From Flavobacterium lipolyticum (GTDB lineage: Bacteria > Bacteroidota > Bacteroidia > Flavobacteriales > Flavobacteriaceae), in contig NZ_JAJJMN010000001.1 of NCBI RefSeq assembly GCF_020905335.1, positions 3,906,001 to 3,970,000 of the forward strand: a DNA stretch of 64,000 nucleotides. Reading direction: 5' to 3'. A program made the position numbers and the translations under genes. Below the pieces are notes generated by a model. It searched no databases and was not told where the DNA came from. It saw only the letters and a list, made by a program, of their open reading frames with translations. Of the stretch, positions 26,094 through 34,454 are shown one piece after another; position 1 is the stretch's first letter, and each line of letters begins with the position of its first letter.

Positions 26094-27620
26094 TTAGTAT
26101 TTTGCAGGTTGTCCGGCTTTAGGTAAGGATTGCTTAATGAAAGTTCTGATGTCTTCGTTGGCAGCTTCCAGATCGGCTTTTCTTAGGTACATCATGTGAC
26201 CGCTTCTGTAACCTTTCCATGACATTCTATCGGTTAGTTTTCCGCTTGGATCCATTTGCCATAAATCGTATTTTGAATTAAAGTAATCGCAGGCGCCATC
26301 GTAATATCCGGATTGTACCATGACATGCAAATATGGATTTTGTGCCATAGCTTGTCTCAGGTTTTCGCCTGTTTTATCATTCGATCTGTCCCAAGGATGC
26401 ACAGAGCCGAACATATTGTATTTAAAATCTGTTTTATAGTTCAGATTGTTACGCAGGTACATATTGATGGCAGGCGTAAACGAGTGCAGCCAGGAAGTAA
26501 GTTCGGCATTAAAATCAGGGCTTTCGCCTGAGTCTTTGCGGTCAATTCCTTTGTATCTCGAATCAAGTCTTCCTACCGTATAGCCCTTATCTCTTAGCAG
26601 TTCTTTCCAAAAATAATCATAAGGAAGGTCCAAATTGTTTTGCTGGATCACTTTCTCCGGAATACCGGAATAACGTGCTATTTTAGCGCCAATTTCTTTT
26701 CTTTTTTGTTCGTTCAGAGATCCTCCTTTGGTCAATGCAGGAAGAAGTTCGTTGACGGTAAAATCTTCCACTTCGGGTAACATATCCGTTAAATCTTTGT
26801 TTTGCAGATCAGGAGGAAGCATTTTGTGGTACCAGGCAGTAGCTGCAAAATAAGGCAATTTAAGAGCAGCATCAGAAACCACGCCACGTGTTATTCCTAA
26901 TTCAGTTGGAGAAACCAAAATCACTCCGTTAAGATACATCCACTGACTGTTTTGCAATTGAAGCGCTAATCCCGAAACACGGGTTGTACCATAACTTTCA
27001 CCAATTAGGTATTTAGGAGAAGCCCAGCGATTGGTACGGGTTACAAAACCATTGATCCAGTCGGCCAGATATTTAATGTCGGCATTTACGCCAAAGAATT
27101 TTGTAGTAGGAATGTCTTTGCTGGTAGGTCTGGAATAAGCCGTATTCACAGGGTTTACAAAAACAATATCGGCAACATCTAAAATCGAATATGGATTTTC
27201 CTTTATTCCGTAAGGTTGTACAGGATATCCCTCATCATCAATGTTTAAGAGACTCGGTCCTGTGTAAGCAATCTGCATCCAAACCGAAGCAGAGCCCGGA
27301 CCACCGTTAAAGGAAATAACTAGCGGACGCGAAGCCTGATCTTTTACATCAGAACGCTCATAATAGGTGTAGAACAATCCGGCAATTGCTTTTCCGTCTT
27401 CGTCCCAAACCGGCATCGTACCTGTTGTAGCTTTGTAAGGAACTTTTTGTCCTTTTATGGTAACGGAGTGATTGGTGATCACACTAGCATCCGGATTGAA
27501 AGTAAGATTAGAAGGCGAATTTTCTTCTTTTGCAGGGGCTTGGGGAGCTTTTGGTTTTGATTCCTGAGCAGATGAAATTAAGGATCCGGCTAAAAGGAAT
27601 ACAAATAATGTTTTTTTCAT
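26094..27620 (-). CDS. S10 family serine carboxypeptidase, exported
   Basis: 508 residues with a signal peptide (MKKTLFVFLLAGSLISSA, then QE) and a Pro/Ala/Lys linker. The S10 landmarks are FNGGPGSASVWMQ near 103, GESYGTTR near 207 (nucleophile Ser about 209), Asp in YYDGACDY near 440, and His in SGHMMYLR near 475. It should remove C-terminal residues from peptides in the periplasm or outside the cell. It is monocistronic. The gap on its left (25865-26093) has no visible gene. Confidence 0.94.
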   Translation of the reverse strand: MKKTLFVFLLAGSLISSAQESKPKAPQAPAKEENSPSNLTFNPDASVITNHSVTIKGQKVPYKATTGTMPVWDEDGKAIAGLFYTYYERSDVKDQASRPLVISFNGGPGSASVWMQIAYTGPSLLNIDDEGYPVQPYGIKENPYSILDVADIVFVNPVNTAYSRPTSKDIPTTKFFGVNADIKYLADWINGFVTRTNRWASPKYLIGESYGTTRVSGLALQLQNSQWMYLNGVILVSPTELGITRGVVSDAALKLPYFAATAWYHKMLPPDLQNKDLTDMLPEVEDFTVNELLPALTKGGSLNEQKRKEIGAKIARYSGIPEKVIQQNNLDLPYDYFWKELLRDKGYTVGRLDSRYKGIDRKDSGESPDFNAELTSWLHSFTPAINMYLRNNLNYKTDFKYNMFGSVHPWDRSNDKTGENLRQAMAQNPYLHVMVQSGYYDGACDYFNSKYDLWQMDPSGKLTDRMSWKGYRSGHMMYLRKADLEAANEDIRTFIKQSLPKAGQPAKY

Positions 27621-27784
27621 AAAAGTAGGGTGTTAATAGAAATTAATGCTCTAAACAGGTGGCTGTATTTAGAATTTTTAAAGATATAAAAATAATCATA
27701 AGTGAGGGTTTTTAATCTCTAAGAGAGGAGAAGTAATTTTAGGAAGGTCTAAGTGGGATAGGGATCCCCCATGTTTTTTGAATA

Positions 27785-28012
27785 GCCTCCTGCTTTAGCT
27801 GGAGGTTTTAGGAAGTTTTCATTGTGGCTTTAGCCAAAAATAAGTATTTGGCTAAAGCCCAATTCTTATTTTTGAATACAAAACCCCTAGCTGAAGTTGA
27901 GGGCTATTGAAGTGATTTATATTGAAGTTAATTTTTTAGATTTTTTTTTGAATAGCGTCCAGCTTCAACTGGAGAAAATAAAGAAGAGAATAGGAAATGG
28001 CTTTAGCCGAAT
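27785..28012. repeat. GGCTTTAGCC and CTCCAGCTTCAACTGGAG palindromes
   Basis: The 572-base gap between the S10 gene and the lipoprotein gene contains a 13-base inverted pair, GGCTTTAGCCAAA (27826-27838) with TTTGGCTAAAGCC (27847-27859). Two CTCCTGCTTTAGCTGGAG-like palindromes lie on either side, with a final GGCTTTAGCC near 28000. They look like dispersed repetitive elements. I find no reading frame worth reporting. Confidence 0.7.
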
Positions 28013-28136
28013 TTTTTGTGATTTAATTTGTTTGTGTTCGGGAGCAGGATGAAATCAACAATTTTCTAACTTCCCCTCTAAGGATTATTACTAAATAGAA
28101 TAATGGTTTTTGATTTATTTTTAAGAGCAAAATACT

Positions 28137-28144
28137 TACTTTTG
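28137..28144 (+). promoter_or_regulatory. -7 box of the second paralogous lipoprotein gene
   Basis: TACTTTTG matches TAnnTTTG and lies 48 bases before the ATG at 28193. A TTTTG about 24 bases upstream could be a loosely spaced -33. Confidence 0.4.
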
Positions 28145-28192
28145 GCGCCTCATTTGGGGAAAGCCCTACTAATTAATTTTTACAAACTAAAT

Positions 28193-29146
28193 ATGAAATT
28201 TAAAAAATTACTATTACTCTTTTTACCGCTTATTTTTTTTAGCATTGTTTCCTGCTCTTCTGATTCTGAAAATCCACAACCCACTATTAAAAATCCTGAG
28301 GTTATAGATCCTGTGACTAAAAAAATAAGCACAGCTAAATATTCCTATGATGGGGGGCATCCTTTACCATACACTTTGAATGAAGTAAAACATGAGTTTG
28401 ATAATTTGAATAGAATTAGCAAAATTAGCATGGATGGTTGGATTTATGGTGTTACTTATGTGAGTTCTGATATCATAAAAATTAATTTGATAGAAGATCC
28501 TGTCGCCGGATATAAAAACTATTCAGAAAAAACACTGAAATTAAAAAATGGAGATATTACCACTATAATTGAGAGAAGCTCTTTTTTAAACGAAAGTACA
28601 AATGAAGCATTTGGTGCAAAGATAGATTCTGTTACTTTTGCTTATTCGGATCGTTATCTTTCTAAAATTCAATACTATTCAAGTAAAGATAATGGAAAAA
28701 GCTATACTTTAGGAGGTCAATTTGACTTTCAAGTTACAGATGGAAATATTACTCAGCTTAAAAGAACTAATATTTCTATAGGGAATGTTAATATTATGAA
28801 ATATAAATACGATAACAGTGCTTATATTAATTTTGGAGATATTAACTTTGAAACTCCTATTTTCTGTGTTAGTGGAGCATTTGCAACTTTTTTTGATGAC
28901 AAGTTAGGTAAAAAGAGTAAAAATAATATCGTAGATATAGAATTTGATAACAATGAAGATATCGTTTTTATGGTAGGTTATACCTATTTTAAAAACATTA
29001 GCATAAAAAGAAATTTTGATAAATCCGGAGAATTAAATGAGATTTTAATGTCAGGAACTACCTATAGGTATTCAAAGAACGGTCCTACTACTACGACTAG
29101 TACTAAAACTTTTTCGGATGCAAAAGTGAATTTGATTTATAAGTAA
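28193..29146 (+). CDS. Lipoprotein of unknown function (paralogue of 20286-21191)
   Basis: 317 residues from the ATG at 28193. The alternative upstream ATG at 28103 would place the signal peptide inside the protein and precedes the -7 box. The lipobox is SIVSC (MKFKKLLLLFLPLIFFSIVSC). The mature protein follows the same order as its paralogue: IKNPEVIDPVTKKISTAKYS, FDFQVTDGNITQLKRT, YKYDNSAYINFGDINFETPI, DDKLGKKSKNNIV, FDKSGELNEILMSG. It is a cell-envelope protein of unknown job. Its own hairpin terminator follows. Confidence 0.86.
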   Translation: MKFKKLLLLFLPLIFFSIVSCSSDSENPQPTIKNPEVIDPVTKKISTAKYSYDGGHPLPYTLNEVKHEFDNLNRISKISMDGWIYGVTYVSSDIIKINLIEDPVAGYKNYSEKTLKLKNGDITTIIERSSFLNESTNEAFGAKIDSVTFAYSDRYLSKIQYYSSKDNGKSYTLGGQFDFQVTDGNITQLKRTNISIGNVNIMKYKYDNSAYINFGDINFETPIFCVSGAFATFFDDKLGKKSKNNIVDIEFDNNEDIVFMVGYTYFKNISIKRNFDKSGELNEILMSGTTYRYSKNGPTTTTSTKTFSDAKVNLIYK

Positions 29147-29169
29147 TTAGAAGGAATAACTGTAAAATT

Positions 29170-29210
29170 AAAAAGTTCGCAAAGTTTAAACCAAACTTTG
29201 CGAACTTTTT
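29170..29210 (+). terminator. CGCAAAG-type hairpin terminator
   Basis: AAAAAGTTCGCAAAGTTT and AAACTTTGCGAACTTTTT are perfect 18-base arms around a 5-base loop, 23 bases past the lipoprotein stop. The second arm ends in a T run. Confidence 0.75.
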
Positions 29211-29335
29211 AAATTTTTGGAAATTCTAAGCGGTATAAACTAAGAATCTTTAGTCAAAAGCATAAACTTCTACCTTAAAAGTAAGTAATTTCAAAGTTTC
29301 TTTAAAAAAAAGATACTATTACCCCAGAAAATCCT

Positions 29336-29421
29336 CGCTATCGCGAGCGTCTCGCTGGTGTCCGTTCCAATTGATTTTTGAATTTCTTTGTGTTCACGAG
29401 CGGGACGCTCGCGCTAGCGGG
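29336..29421. repeat. GC-rich palindromic repeat, copy 1
   Basis: 25-base arms (CGCTATCGCGAGCGTCTCGC... and CGAGCGGGACGCTCGCGCTAGCG) pair with three mismatches around a 37-base AT-rich centre (CAATTGATTTTTGAATTTCT). The base composition stands out from the surroundings. Reading frames across it are not genes. The 517-base gap 29147-29663 holds this, copy 2 and about 140 bases of unassigned DNA between. Confidence 0.8.
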
Positions 29422-29568
29422 GAATTGCTTTGTGGGCACGGATTGCAAATCCGCGCTATCGTTGCGGAGATAAATCTGCGCGATCAGGGTTATTACTCTT
29501 TTGTAGATAATGGTAATATGTTGGCAATTAGAAAGTTTCGTGTTCAAGTATAGTATTGCCATTGCTAT

Positions 29569-29650
29569 CGCTAGCGCGAGCGTCTCGCTCGTGCCCGCTT
29601 CAATTGGCTTTTGAATTTCTTTGTGTTCACGAGCGGGACGCTCGCGCAAG
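29569..29650. repeat. GC-rich palindromic repeat, copy 2
   Basis: Same arms and same AT-rich centre as the copy at 29336, ending 14 bases before the small membrane-protein gene. Confidence 0.8.
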
Positions 29651-29663
29651 GGAAATAATTATT

Positions 29664-29990
29664 CTAATATTTTAATTGTATTATAGAACTTAAAAGCATC
29701 AGACTAGCTAAAGAAGCCAGAAATAAGATTAATTCTTTTTTAATATTGTAAAATACTTTTTCTTCCCTTAATTTATACAAAATAGAAATTACAAATAAGA
29801 TAATAGCATTGAAAAACAATGTGAAAACAGATAGAAATACTATAAAATAATTAATGGAATAACTTTCAAATCCATTAGAAAGTAAAGTAAAAATTATAGC
29901 AAACAATAATATTGAAATTAAAAACCAAGATGAGATTCTTATTAGATTTTTAATGACTTCAAATTTTTCAAAATTATATATTTTACTCAT
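29664..29990 (-). CDS. Small membrane protein, three predicted membrane segments
   Basis: 108 residues with an ATG start. Hydrophobic segments at about 20-37, 47-70 and 86-103 are separated by short charged loops (KLREEKVFYNIKKE). I do not recognise a family. It lies between two GC-rich repeats, downstream of the ankyrin gene on the same strand with a 175-base gap, so it may be an orphan accessory gene. Confidence 0.6.
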   Translation of the reverse strand: MSKIYNFEKFEVIKNLIRISSWFLISILLFAIIFTLLSNGFESYSINYFIVFLSVFTLFFNAIILFVISILYKLREEKVFYNIKKELILFLASLASLMLLSSIIQLKY

Positions 29991-30128
29991 GTTTTGATAT
30001 TGTTTTTAGGTTTTAAAGATTAATAAATTATTGAAAAGCGCATCTTACATAGCTAATTTGTTTTTTACAGAAATCTATTTTAGTTTAGGAATTTTAAATA
30101 CTACTTGAAACTTGCTTCTCTTTGTGTT

Positions 30129-30153
30129 CACGAGCGGGACGCTCGCGCTAGCG
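30129..30153. repeat. GC-rich repeat, solo right arm
   Basis: CACGAGCGGGACGCTCGCGC plus TAGCG, identical to the right arm of the copy at 29336, without the left arm. It sits 12 bases past the ankyrin gene stop. Confidence 0.7.
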
Positions 30154-30165
30154 GGGGCATGGTAT

Positions 30166-31842
30166 TTAATATGATGTAATTTTATTCCAAATTCTTGCCA
30201 AAAAACCTTCTTTATTAGCTTTAGAAATAATTGTAATATAGCTAGTTTCTTCTTGTTTTAATTCGATTTGATTTATTGGAATTAATTTTAATTCACTATC
30301 GGTATAAACTATTAAATTCTTTTTTTCTTTGTCAAGGTATAGAGATCTTATTTCGCTTGTTAAATCTACTATAACTTCTCGGAGTATTTTTTGTTCACGT
30401 TTATCGATAAAAAGTAGTATTTTTCCTTTGCCTACAAGAATAATATTTTCATTTGTAAAAGTTAGAAAACTTAAAGCATGTTGTGATGTATATTGTGAAA
30501 TATCTATTTCCCAAATTTTATTGATTTCCCCATCTTCAAATGAATAATATTCTAAATCATTAGGAAATGATACAATAAATTCATTGTCATTAAAAGCAAA
30601 GTCACTAGAAGTATTTTCCCATTCTTTAAAAAAGGTATGGATAAAACTAATGCTTAAATCATTTTTAAGATTATATAAATTAAAATAGGTTTCTTGATCA
30701 TAACTCATAAAGGAAATTAAATTTTCATTCTGATTTATTTTTGGAAAAAGAGTTCCATCTTCGGCTTTAGTTCTGCTGATTATTTTGAAATCTTTTGATA
30801 GTAAAACTATTTCCCAATTTTGGGAACTTCCAATATATAAACCTTTTGAAGGAAGATATGTGATTTGATCTAAAACTAGATCATTTGGTAATTTTATAGA
30901 ACGAGTAAGATTAAAAGTTTTTTGTTCAAGAATGAGTAATTGATTATCACCTGTTGGAACAATAACATGGTTACTTTCATCAAAAGTAAAGTTCCTTATT
31001 GTTGAAGTATCAATATTTACAATTTGATCAACGATTAATTTATCATCTTGTTTTAGATATCGTATAAGGTTAGAGTTTTTAGTTAATGCAATAAACCAAT
31101 CTGATTTAAACGAACTTTGTTTTATAAAAAAGATTCTTTGATAGACATAATCCTCTTTTACGATATTTTCTACTTTATTAGAAATTAATTCAATATAATG
31201 GTTTCTAAAATGATTTAAAATATTTTCGCATTTTCCTTGTTTTGCCAAATAGTAGGGCGTTCTCTGACTATTATCTTTTCTCCATTCACATCCGTTATTA
31301 TATGCAAAATCAAACACAGTTGGCAAATCAAGCCAAGCTAATTTATGGAGTAAATTACTGTTGTTGTTATCGCAGCCATTTAGATCAATCTTATGATTTA
31401 AATAGATCATTATAGATTCAATTGACTTACATTTTAAATATTGAGGTTCATTTTGATCAATTTGCGCTCCATTAGTTATTAATAAATCAATTATTTTAAC
31501 TTTATCATTAGATGTCGCGACAAAAAGTTCTTTATCATTCATCGTTGCACCATTATCGAGAAGATATTTTGCAATTTCGTAATTTTCTGCCCAGCATAAT
31601 GGAGTTGCGTATACACCACTTCTTTCAGCATTTACATTTGCATTTTTTTTAATCAGGTATTTAACCATTTCAAAATTACCACTTAATGCAGCAGTGTGTA
31701 AAGGAGTGTCATCCATCCAGCCTTTTAAATGAATTTCTTCAGGGTTTTTCTTTAAATAATGGATTGCTTCGGAATTTTGATGTTCTTTGATAAGAGTGAA
31801 AATTTCTGGCGTTTGAGTATGGTCTTTTTGATAGATGTTCAT
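30166..31842 (-). CDS. Ankyrin-repeat protein with C-terminal beta-propeller-like region
   Basis: 558 residues from the ATG at 31842. An in-frame TTG at 31959 would add a 39-residue hydrophobic lead without ankyrin character, so I prefer the ATG. Residues about 10-150 hold ankyrin repeats: GWMDDTPLHTAALSGNFEMV, TPLCWAENYEIAKYLLDNGA, and a third near 120. From about 210 onward there are repeated short beta blades (FDESNHVIVPTGDNQLLILE, YLDKEKKNLIVYTDSELKLI) like a WD-type propeller without clear WD motifs. The protein is intracellular. Such proteins often sit near toxin or immunity genes, but no toxin is visible. Confidence 0.82.
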   Translation of the reverse strand: MNIYQKDHTQTPEIFTLIKEHQNSEAIHYLKKNPEEIHLKGWMDDTPLHTAALSGNFEMVKYLIKKNANVNAERSGVYATPLCWAENYEIAKYLLDNGATMNDKELFVATSNDKVKIIDLLITNGAQIDQNEPQYLKCKSIESIMIYLNHKIDLNGCDNNNSNLLHKLAWLDLPTVFDFAYNNGCEWRKDNSQRTPYYLAKQGKCENILNHFRNHYIELISNKVENIVKEDYVYQRIFFIKQSSFKSDWFIALTKNSNLIRYLKQDDKLIVDQIVNIDTSTIRNFTFDESNHVIVPTGDNQLLILEQKTFNLTRSIKLPNDLVLDQITYLPSKGLYIGSSQNWEIVLLSKDFKIISRTKAEDGTLFPKINQNENLISFMSYDQETYFNLYNLKNDLSISFIHTFFKEWENTSSDFAFNDNEFIVSFPNDLEYYSFEDGEINKIWEIDISQYTSQHALSFLTFTNENIILVGKGKILLFIDKREQKILREVIVDLTSEIRSLYLDKEKKNLIVYTDSELKLIPINQIELKQEETSYITIISKANKEGFLARIWNKITSY

Positions 31843-31963
31843 CTTAAAAAAATTGATATTATGCACGTTTTTTAAAACTTGTCTAATGTAAATATAAAAA
31901 CCACAAATCACACATAGATATTTGTGTAACTTGTAGTTTAAAATTTTGTAAAGGGACAAGCTT

Positions 31964-33253
31964 TTAGCTCAAAAACATCTTCAACTCCTCATAACCCTTA
32001 ATCTTCACACTAACTTTCTCCTCATTTATAACACTCTCAATCTGTTCCGGAATCGGAATCGTAATTCCTAGCGCCGGTTCAACCACATCTAAGAATTTAA
32101 TAGGATGAGCGGTTTCTAAGAAAATACCAATGGTGTTAGGGTGTTTTTCCAGTTCTTTTTTTAAACCTAGATAACCAACAGCACCATGTGGTTCTGCAAT
32201 ATAACCGTTTGTGTTATAAATATTTTTTAGAGCAATAAGGGTTTCTTCGTCAGTATAGCTATAAGATGAGAAGTCTTTTTCGAAAGCTTTTAAGTCGTTG
32301 TTGTACAATTCCTGAATTCTAATAAAGTTGCTTGGGTTACCAACGTCCATAGCGTTGGAGATTGTCGCTTTAGAAGGTTTTGGGTCGTATTTACCGCTTT
32401 CTAAGAATCTTGGTATCGTGTCGTTTACGTTGGTGGATGCTACAAAATGTTCGATAGGCAATCCTAATCTCTTTGCCATAATTCCGGCACAGATATTCCC
32501 GAAGTTTCCACTTGGGCAAGAGAAAACCAGTGGTTTGTTTTGGCTCTTCAAAGCTTTATAAGCAAAGAAAAAATAGAACATTTGTGGCAACCAGCGCGCA
32601 ATATTAATCGAATTGGCCGAAGTCAGGTTTTTATGCGCTAAAGTTTCATCTAAAAAGGCTTTTTTAACCATATCCTGACAATCGTCAAAAACACCATCAA
32701 CTTCAAGGGCTTTTATGTTTTGTCCTAAAGTAGTCAATTGTTTTTCCTGAATGTCGCTCACCTTTCCTGACGGATATAAAATCACCACATCGACACCGTC
32801 AACGCCTAAAAAACCACTGGCAACCGCTCCGCCTGTATCTCCGGAAGTGGCCACAAGAACAGTGTTTTTAGCGTCTTTATTGTCTCTGTTGAAGTACCCC
32901 AGACAGCGTGACATAAAACGTGCTCCAACGTCTTTGAAAGCCATCGTAGGGCCGTGGAATAATTCTAAGGAGTAGATTCCGTCTTCGACTTTCACTACCG
33001 GAAAATCAAAAACTAAAGTATCCGCAATGATTTCTTTTAATTTGTCTGCCGGTATTTCATCGCCAACGAATTGTTTGATCGCTTCAAAAGCAATGTGCTC
33101 GTGGCTTAAATTTTCAATTTCATCAAAAAACGAAGGGTCTAAAGGAGTGATTTTTTCAGGGAAATATAATCCTTTATCACTGGCGAGTCCTTGTATTACC
33201 GCTTCCTGAAACGAAACCTTTGGGGCGTTATGGTTTAAACTGTAGTATTTCAT
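31964..33253 (-). CDS. thrC: Threonine synthase
   Basis: 429 residues, full length. It opens MKYYSLNHNAPKVSFQEAVIQGLASDKGLYFP, typical of the family. The PLP lysine is in HGPTMAFKDVGARFM near 108. The phosphate-binding loop is ATSGDTGGAVASGFLG near 137. It converts O-phosphohomoserine to threonine. It is the last gene of thrA-thrB-thrC, separated from thrB by 205 bases of repeat DNA. Confidence 0.97.
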   Translation of the reverse strand: MKYYSLNHNAPKVSFQEAVIQGLASDKGLYFPEKITPLDPSFFDEIENLSHEHIAFEAIKQFVGDEIPADKLKEIIADTLVFDFPVVKVEDGIYSLELFHGPTMAFKDVGARFMSRCLGYFNRDNKDAKNTVLVATSGDTGGAVASGFLGVDGVDVVILYPSGKVSDIQEKQLTTLGQNIKALEVDGVFDDCQDMVKKAFLDETLAHKNLTSANSINIARWLPQMFYFFFAYKALKSQNKPLVFSCPSGNFGNICAGIMAKRLGLPIEHFVASTNVNDTIPRFLESGKYDPKPSKATISNAMDVGNPSNFIRIQELYNNDLKAFEKDFSSYSYTDEETLIALKNIYNTNGYIAEPHGAVGYLGLKKELEKHPNTIGIFLETAHPIKFLDVVEPALGITIPIPEQIESVINEEKVSVKIKGYEELKMFLS

Positions 33254-33284
33254 TTTTTTAGTGCTTTAGGCTTTTTTGCTTTAA

Positions 33285-33436
33285 GCTTTAGGCAATAAGC
33301 TTTAAGCTTTTGTCTTGTTTGCAATTCATAGCCTTTAAATTATTCAAATATTTTTAATCGCATTTTTTGTCAGGCTGAGCGAAGTCGAAGCCAGGGCAAA
33401 GAATTACGCAATGGTTTTAAGCTTATTGCCTAAAGC
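33285..33436. repeat. Inverted repeat with a GGCTGAGCGAAGTCGAAGCC core between thrB and thrC
   Basis: GCTTTAGGCAATAAGCTT (33285-33302) and its exact reverse complement AAGCTTATTGCCTAAAGC (33419-33436) flank a CAGGCTGAGCGAAGTCGAAG block at 33371-33390, a word that recurs in Bacteroidetes genomes. It interrupts the thr operon. Confidence 0.7.
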
Positions 33437-33458
33437 CTATTGCTTAAAGCGTCCCGTC

Positions 33459-34379
33459 TTAAAGGACGCGGACACCATCCGGATTAATTTTCGAAACGTG
33501 AATTTCATACGGTAAATTCATTTTTTCGTAAACGTCGCTCATGGCTTTGGCGATTTGGTTTGCAGTTTCTTCTCCACGGCTTAAAGCGAAGATAGAAGGA
33601 CCGGAACCTGAAATTCCTGAACCCAATGCACCGTTTTCAAGTGCTGTTTGTTTGATTTGGTCGAATCCCGGGATCAAAACACTTCGTAAAGGCTCCACAA
33701 TTTCGTCGTGAAGCGAACGTCCGATTAAGTCGTAATCTTTGGTGTATAATCCTGCGACCAATCCGCCTACATTTCCCCATTGCATGATGGCACTTTTTAG
33801 CGAAACGTTTTGTTTTAGTACCGAACGTGCATCCGAAGTTTTCAATTCAATTTGAGGATGAACGACAGTTGCGAACAATTCTTCAGGGCTGTCAATTCGG
33901 ATAATGTCTAAGGGACTATAACTTCTTACCAAAGTAAAACCGCCTAAAAGGGCAGGAGCAACGTTATCGGCATGAGCGTTTCCGCTGGCTAATTTTTCAC
34001 CCTGCATGGCAAATTGCACCAAATCCTTGCGGGAATAAGGGCGCCCCAGAAGCTCATTGATTCCAAAAACCGCTCCCGCAGAACTCGCAGCACTGCTTCC
34101 GATTCCGCTTCCGGCTTTGATATGTTTGTAAATTTCAATTTCAAATCCGCAATCTACGTCAAGTGTCTCCAACATGGCCAAAGCTGCGACCCCCGAAACG
34201 TTTTTCTCGGTCTCTAAAGGCAAATCGGCTCCCTCAATTTTGGTAATTCGAATTCCTTTTTGAGCTACTTTTCGAACAATCATTTCGTCGCCCGCATTAT
34301 CCAGGCAAAGTCCCAATACGTCAAATCCACAGGAGAGATTAGCGATTGTGGCCGGGCAAAATAGTTTTATTTGTGTCAT
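33459..34379 (-). CDS. thrB: Homoserine kinase
   Basis: 306 residues, a GHMP-family kinase. Landmarks are FCPATIANLSCGFDVLGLCL at the start, the ATP-binding GSGIGSSAASSAGAVFGINE near 93, and GSGISGSGPSIFALS near 252. It phosphorylates homoserine to O-phosphohomoserine for ThrC. It follows thrA by 75 bases, which hold a GAAACTTGAAAC repeat. Confidence 0.97.
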   Translation of the reverse strand: MTQIKLFCPATIANLSCGFDVLGLCLDNAGDEMIVRKVAQKGIRITKIEGADLPLETEKNVSGVAALAMLETLDVDCGFEIEIYKHIKAGSGIGSSAASSAGAVFGINELLGRPYSRKDLVQFAMQGEKLASGNAHADNVAPALLGGFTLVRSYSPLDIIRIDSPEELFATVVHPQIELKTSDARSVLKQNVSLKSAIMQWGNVGGLVAGLYTKDYDLIGRSLHDEIVEPLRSVLIPGFDQIKQTALENGALGSGISGSGPSIFALSRGEETANQIAKAMSDVYEKMNLPYEIHVSKINPDGVRVL

Positions 34380-34388
34380 TATTTAGTT

Positions 34389-34448
34389 GTTTCAGGTTTC
34401 AAGTTTTAAGTTTCAAGTTGCTGGAACCTGAAACTTGAAACTTGAAAC
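34389..34448. repeat. GAAACTTGAAAC repeat, inverted pair, between thrA and thrB
   Basis: GTTTCAGGTTTCAAG...TTTCAAG on one side and ACCTGAAACTTGAAACTTGAAAC on the other form an imperfect hairpin made of the dispersed 7-base unit. Confidence 0.7.
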
Positions 34449-34454
34449 AAAAAA

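Noticed and set aside
29338..29649. Reading frames in both directions over the GC-rich palindromes (103 and 60 residues)
   Set aside because: They consist of translated palindromic repeats (Arg/Glu-rich), with no domain and no promoter.
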